Source of the DNA: Ferrovibrio sp046297895
GTDB lineage: Bacteria > Pseudomonadota > Alphaproteobacteria > Ferrovibrionales > Ferrovibrionaceae
Length of the DNA stretch: 64,000 nt
Direction: 5' to 3'
NCBI RefSeq assembly: GCF_046297895.1
Contig: NZ_JBKBHC010000002.1
Location: forward strand, 186,001 to 250,000
Part shown: positions 60,929 to 64,000 of the stretch, one piece after another
How positions within the stretch are numbered: the first letter of the stretch is position 1
Layout: every line of letters begins with the position of its first letter
The notes under the pieces: generated by a model
Database searches by the model: none
Told to the model about the DNA's origin: nothing
What the model saw: only the letters and a program-made list of their open reading frames with translations
Program-made: the position numbers and the translations under genes

Positions 60929-61699
60929 CTACTGCATTGCCGCAGGCCAGTCGAGCCCGTCGCCTTTCTTCAATTTGCCGGCGAGACCGGCTTCCGCCAG
61001 TGGACGGCTTTTCTCCGTCCAGTCGACCACTGACTGAACAAAAGCCTTTTTCTTTTCGTCGGCGGCAACATTCGCCACGTTCCAGTCACTGCTGGCCCAG
61101 ACCGTGTTACTGGGCGCCGGAAAGCCTTTGACGGCGGGATTGAAGTGATAAAGGGCGGAAACGTAATTCGCGCGATCAGACACGACGATGCCGCTGGCGA
61201 TCGTCACCAGCGGCATGGCAATGCCGCGACTGCGCGCAAACTCCACGCTGTCCTTCCACCATTGTGCTGAATTGGCGCTGACGCTGTATACGATGTGGTT
61301 CACATACTGGCAGCTTTTACTCAACTGCACGTCGCGGACGATTTTGGCATGATGGATTTCCGCACGTCTGCAATTCTTGGCATCGGGTGCGGTCCAGCCG
61401 TTACTCACGGAACGTTCGTTGTAGACAAAAACCGCGTATCCGCGGAGTGCATTGCCCGCCGGCTGCGCCAGCGCGACAACCATCGAGGCTCCTGGAACCG
61501 TGCTGTCGGCCTGCGTCTTGTTGAAGGAGGCCTGAAAGCCCGTAACGACCCATTCCCCTGCCGGCAATGCCATCTGCACGCCGCCGATATCGATATTGCC
61601 GCTGTAGGTCTGGCCAACCGCCCATTTCGGCTGTGCCTGGGCCGCCGCGCCCCACAGGACGACAAAGATGAGCAATGCCAATGCCGACATGCTGCGCAT
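60929..61699 (-). CDS. Secreted hypothetical protein
   Basis: 256 residues with a signal peptide (MRSMSALALLIFVVLWGAAAQA, cleavage near 22). The mature part begins QPKWAVGQTYSGNIDIGG and contains two cysteines (NCRRAEIHHA and SKSCQYVN). The AWQWWKDSVEFARSRG-like stretch and FNPAVKGFPAPS are distinctive, but I recognise no family. Convergent with arsC (4 bp). Its region is less GC-rich than its surroundings. Confidence 0.7.
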   Translation of the reverse strand: MRSMSALALLIFVVLWGAAAQAQPKWAVGQTYSGNIDIGGVQMALPAGEWVVTGFQASFNKTQADSTVPGASMVVALAQPAGNALRGYAVFVYNERSVSNGWTAPDAKNCRRAEIHHAKIVRDVQLSKSCQYVNHIVYSVSANSAQWWKDSVEFARSRGIAMPLVTIASGIVVSDRANYVSALYHFNPAVKGFPAPSNTVWASSDWNVANVAADEKKKAFVQSVVDWTEKSRPLAEAGLAGKLKKGDGLDWPAAMQ

Positions 61700-61822
61700 A
61701 TCTACCCCTATAGGTTTAAGTGCTTTTTATTTCTACCTGCATGAGGCGTAGCTAGACAAGTTGATTGCCAGCGGCCTAACGAGGAGTAGATTGTCTGCAT
61801 ACGAACGGAGACGCCTCCCGAT

Positions 61823-62734
61823 ATGACCGATACCGCCGCGGTGCACGCCGCCCCGCCGCAGCCCGGCATTTCCGCCTATGCCCTGATCCTGCTCGCGCTG
61901 CTGACCCTGTTCTGGGGCATCAACTGGCCGATTATGAAGCTGGCGCTGAACGAGATCCCGGTTTTCACCTTCCGCGCCTTCTGTCTGGGCGGCGGTGCGC
62001 TTGGGCTGTTTGCCATCGCCCTCGCCAAGCGCATGCCGCTGGGCATTCCGCGCGGCTATCTGTGGAAGCTGACGGCCATCAGCCTGTTCAACATCGCCGG
62101 CTGGAATGTCTTTGTGCTCTATGGCCTCTCCATGCTGCCGGCCGGACGCACGACGATCCTGGCCTTCACCATGCCTTTGTGGCTGGTGCCGATGAGCGTG
62201 GTGTGGCTGCACGAGCGCCTGACCGGCTGGAAGCTGGCCGGCCTATGCATCGGCTTCACCGGCCTGATCGTGCTGGTGGGCGGCGAGTGGCAGGCCATGG
62301 CGGCCGCGCCGCTGGGCGTGGCGCTGGTGCTGGCGGCCGCGATCTGCTGGGCGATCGGCACGCTGCTGACCAAGCTGTGGCTGGTGCCGATGGCGGCCGT
62401 GCCGTTCGTTGGCTGGCAGATGGTGCTGGGCGGCATCCCGATCTTTGTGATGGCGCCGGTGCTGGAAGCCGACCGCTGGGCGCCCTATTCGGCCATCGCC
62501 TGGGGCGCGGTGCTCTACAACGCCTCGATCTGCTTCGTCTTCTGCTACTGGGCCTGGAACACGCTGGTGCGCATCCTGCCGGCCGGCATCAGCGGGCTCT
62601 CGACCCTGATGATCCCGGTTGTGGGCGTGTTCTCGTCGATGTGGATGCTGGGCGAGCAGCCGCGCTGGCCGGAATTCGCCGCCCTGGCGCTGGTCGCGAC
62701 CGCCCTGGGCCTGATCCTCAAGCCGGCGCGCTGA
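61823..62734 (+). CDS. EamA-family DMT transporter
   Basis: 303 residues with ten predicted helices in two EamA repeats (about 15-140 and 155-300). WGINWPIMKLALNEIPVFTFRAF opens the first repeat; VGVFSSMWMLGEQPRWPEFAALALVATALGLI closes the second. Members export amino acids, purines or related metabolites. The substrate is not evident. Its end overlaps the convergent oxidoreductase gene by 17 bp. Confidence 0.88.
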   Translation: MTDTAAVHAAPPQPGISAYALILLALLTLFWGINWPIMKLALNEIPVFTFRAFCLGGGALGLFAIALAKRMPLGIPRGYLWKLTAISLFNIAGWNVFVLYGLSMLPAGRTTILAFTMPLWLVPMSVVWLHERLTGWKLAGLCIGFTGLIVLVGGEWQAMAAAPLGVALVLAAAICWAIGTLLTKLWLVPMAAVPFVGWQMVLGGIPIFVMAPVLEADRWAPYSAIAWGAVLYNASICFVFCYWAWNTLVRILPAGISGLSTLMIPVVGVFSSMWMLGEQPRWPEFAALALVATALGLILKPAR

Positions 62735-64000
62735 CCCTTTCCGCAACCGGCTCCACGCGGGCCGCGCAGAACTTGAATTCCGGGATCTTGCCGAAGGGAT
62801 CGAGCTGCGGATTGGTCAGCAGATTGGCCGCGGCTTCGGCGAAGGCGAAGGGAATGAACACCAGCCCCTCGGCCACGTCGCGATCGGCGCGCGCCTTCAA
62901 TGTGATCGCCCCGCGCCGGGTGGAGACGCGGATGCGCGCGCCGGCGGCAACGCCCAGCTTTTGCAGATCGCGCGGATGCAGCGCTGCGGTGGCCTCGGGC
63001 TCGAGCGCATCGAGATGCGTCGCACGCCGCGTCATCGCGCCGGTATGCCAGTGTTCCAGCAGGCGGCCGGTGGTGAGCACCATGGGATACTCGTCATCGG
63101 GCAGTTCGGCCGGCGGCGCGACTTTCGTGGGCACAATGCGGGCACGGCCGTCGCTGGTGGGAAAGCCGTCGCCGAAGATGATCTCGTGGCCGTGCGGATA
63201 GGTGGCGGCGCCTTCGGATTCCAGCCGGGCCCAGGTGATGCCGGCCAATGAGGGCATCAGGGCAGCCATTTCGGCATAGATCTCGCGCGGATGCGCATAC
63301 TGCCAGTTCAGCCCCATGCGCTGGGCGATGGCCTGCACCAGTTCCCAATCCTGCCTGGCATCGCCGGGCGGTTTGAGCGCGGCGCGGCCAAGCTGCACGC
63401 GGCGGTCGGTGTTGGTGAAGCTGCCAGTCTTCTCGGCGAAGGCCGAAGCCGGCAGCACCACATCGGCATGGAAGGCTGTCTCGGTGAGGAAGATATCCTG
63501 CACCACCAGGTGATCCAGCCCGGCCAGCGCCGCCCGCGCATGGGCGACATCGGGATCCGACATGGCCGGATTCTCACCCATGATATACATGCCGCGGATC
63601 TCGCCACGCTGGGCCGCATGCATGATCTCGACCACGGTAAGGCCGCGCCTGGCATCAATGGCTGTACCCCACACGGCCTCGAAAGCCTCGCGCTTTGCGG
63701 CATCCTCCACCGACTGGTAATCGGGCAGCACCATGGGGATGAGACCCGCGTCGGAGGCGCCCTGCACGTTGTTCTGCCCGCGCAGGGGATGCAGGCCGGT
63801 GCCCGGCCGGCCGACCTGGCCGGTGATCAGGCTGAGCGCAATTAGGCAGCGGGCATTATCCGTGCCATGCACATGCTGCGACACGCCCATGCCCCAGAAG
63901 ATCAGCGAGGCGTTTGAGGTGGCGTAAAGTCTGGCCACGGCGCGGATGGTGTCCGGCGCGATGCCGCAGAGCGGCGCCATGGCCTCGGGCGTGGCGCCCT
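62718..64000 (-). CDS. Molybdopterin oxidoreductase (formate dehydrogenase alpha type), C-terminal part
   Basis: The visible 427 residues run to the window edge; the N-terminus with the Fe-S and Mo-coordinating part lies outside. Landmarks are GMGVSQHVHGTDNARCLIAL, LITGQVGRPGTGLHPLRGQNNVQGASDAG, YIMGENPAMSDPD, VVQDIFLTETAFHADVVLPASAFAEKTGSFTNTDRRVQ (in parts) and the MopB C-terminal domain LTTGRLLEHWHTGAMTRR. This pattern fits FdhF/FdsA-type formate dehydrogenases; assimilatory nitrate reductase is a weaker alternative. Confidence 0.88.
   Translation of the reverse strand, partial: GATPEAMAPLCGIAPDTIRAVARLYATSNASLIFWGMGVSQHVHGTDNARCLIALSLITGQVGRPGTGLHPLRGQNNVQGASDAGLIPMVLPDYQSVEDAAKREAFEAVWGTAIDARRGLTVVEIMHAAQRGEIRGMYIMGENPAMSDPDVAHARAALAGLDHLVVQDIFLTETAFHADVVLPASAFAEKTGSFTNTDRRVQLGRAALKPPGDARQDWELVQAIAQRMGLNWQYAHPREIYAEMAALMPSLAGITWARLESEGAATYPHGHEIIFGDGFPTSDGRARIVPTKVAPPAELPDDEYPMVLTTGRLLEHWHTGAMTRRATHLDALEPEATAALHPRDLQKLGVAAGARIRVSTRRGAITLKARADRDVAEGLVFIPFAFAEAAANLLTNPQLDPFGKIPEFKFCAARVEPVAERVSAPA

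Overview
The window is GC-rich chromosome of an alphaproteobacterium, most likely Rhodospirillales-like (a Ferrovibrio-type organism is a guess). The evidence is an F0 ATP-synthase operon with paired b and b' subunits set apart from F1, a CcrM-type DNA methyltransferase beside rnhB, a CarD/CdnL regulator, an RpoH sigma factor, the cluster rsfS-rlmH-gpmI-envC-ctpA-yibQ-rppH, several single-domain PAS proteins and an FNR/FixK-type operator.

Region 1 (1-5763) is an accessory island abutting the 3' end of a tRNA-Ser(GGA) gene. It holds the start of an XRE-type repressor, a secreted protein, a small protein whose ribosome-binding site sits in a hairpin, the remains of what looks like a phosphorothioation-linked defence locus (a 5'-truncated DUF1524 nuclease fragment head-to-head with a 5'-truncated methyltransferase), and a DUF2924/large serine recombinase pair. 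Base composition at about 1.25-3.35 kb is visibly more AT-rich than the rest.

Region 2 (5764-21181) is core chromosome: lepA, a thioesterase, a universal stress protein behind an FNR/FixK-like site, tartrate dehydrogenase, galE, a carbamoyltransferase relative with eroded motifs, and rpmI-rplT-pheS-pheT with an intrinsic terminator just before pheS. A half-length DEAD-box protein and a SAM methyltransferase follow. Two copies of a dispersed inverted repeat lie in intergenic gaps.

Region 3 (21182-32484) is almost entirely minus strand: the F0 operon atpI-atpB-atpE-b'-b, two PAS proteins, moeB-like, cysK with an Rrf2 regulator, dut-coaBC, an SDR and a membrane-fused spermidine-synthase-like protein.

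Region 4 (32662-46059) carries a carboxylate-amine ligase, an S4 protein, fdxA, a structured leader and a CarD with a histone-H1-like tail, a phosphoesterase fold without metal ligands, a PAS protein, rpoH, an M48 protease, a crotonase, rnhB-ccrM (two GANTC sites in the leader), a membrane PAS sensor without an output domain, and small proteins.

Region 5 (46226-64000) carries pdxH, a CDF transporter, tandem NhaD-like antiporters, rsfS (probably starting at AUC with an H1-like tail), rlmH, gpmI, envC, ctpA, yibQ, rppH, a hydrolase, a PAS protein, a diiron protein, arsC, a secreted protein, an EamA transporter and the C-terminal part of a molybdopterin oxidoreductase cut by the window end.

Recurring themes are three proteins whose folds are recognisable but whose catalytic motifs are degraded, and Lys/Ala/Pro tails on two unrelated housekeeping proteins. 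All assignments are from reading the sequence; no searches were run.
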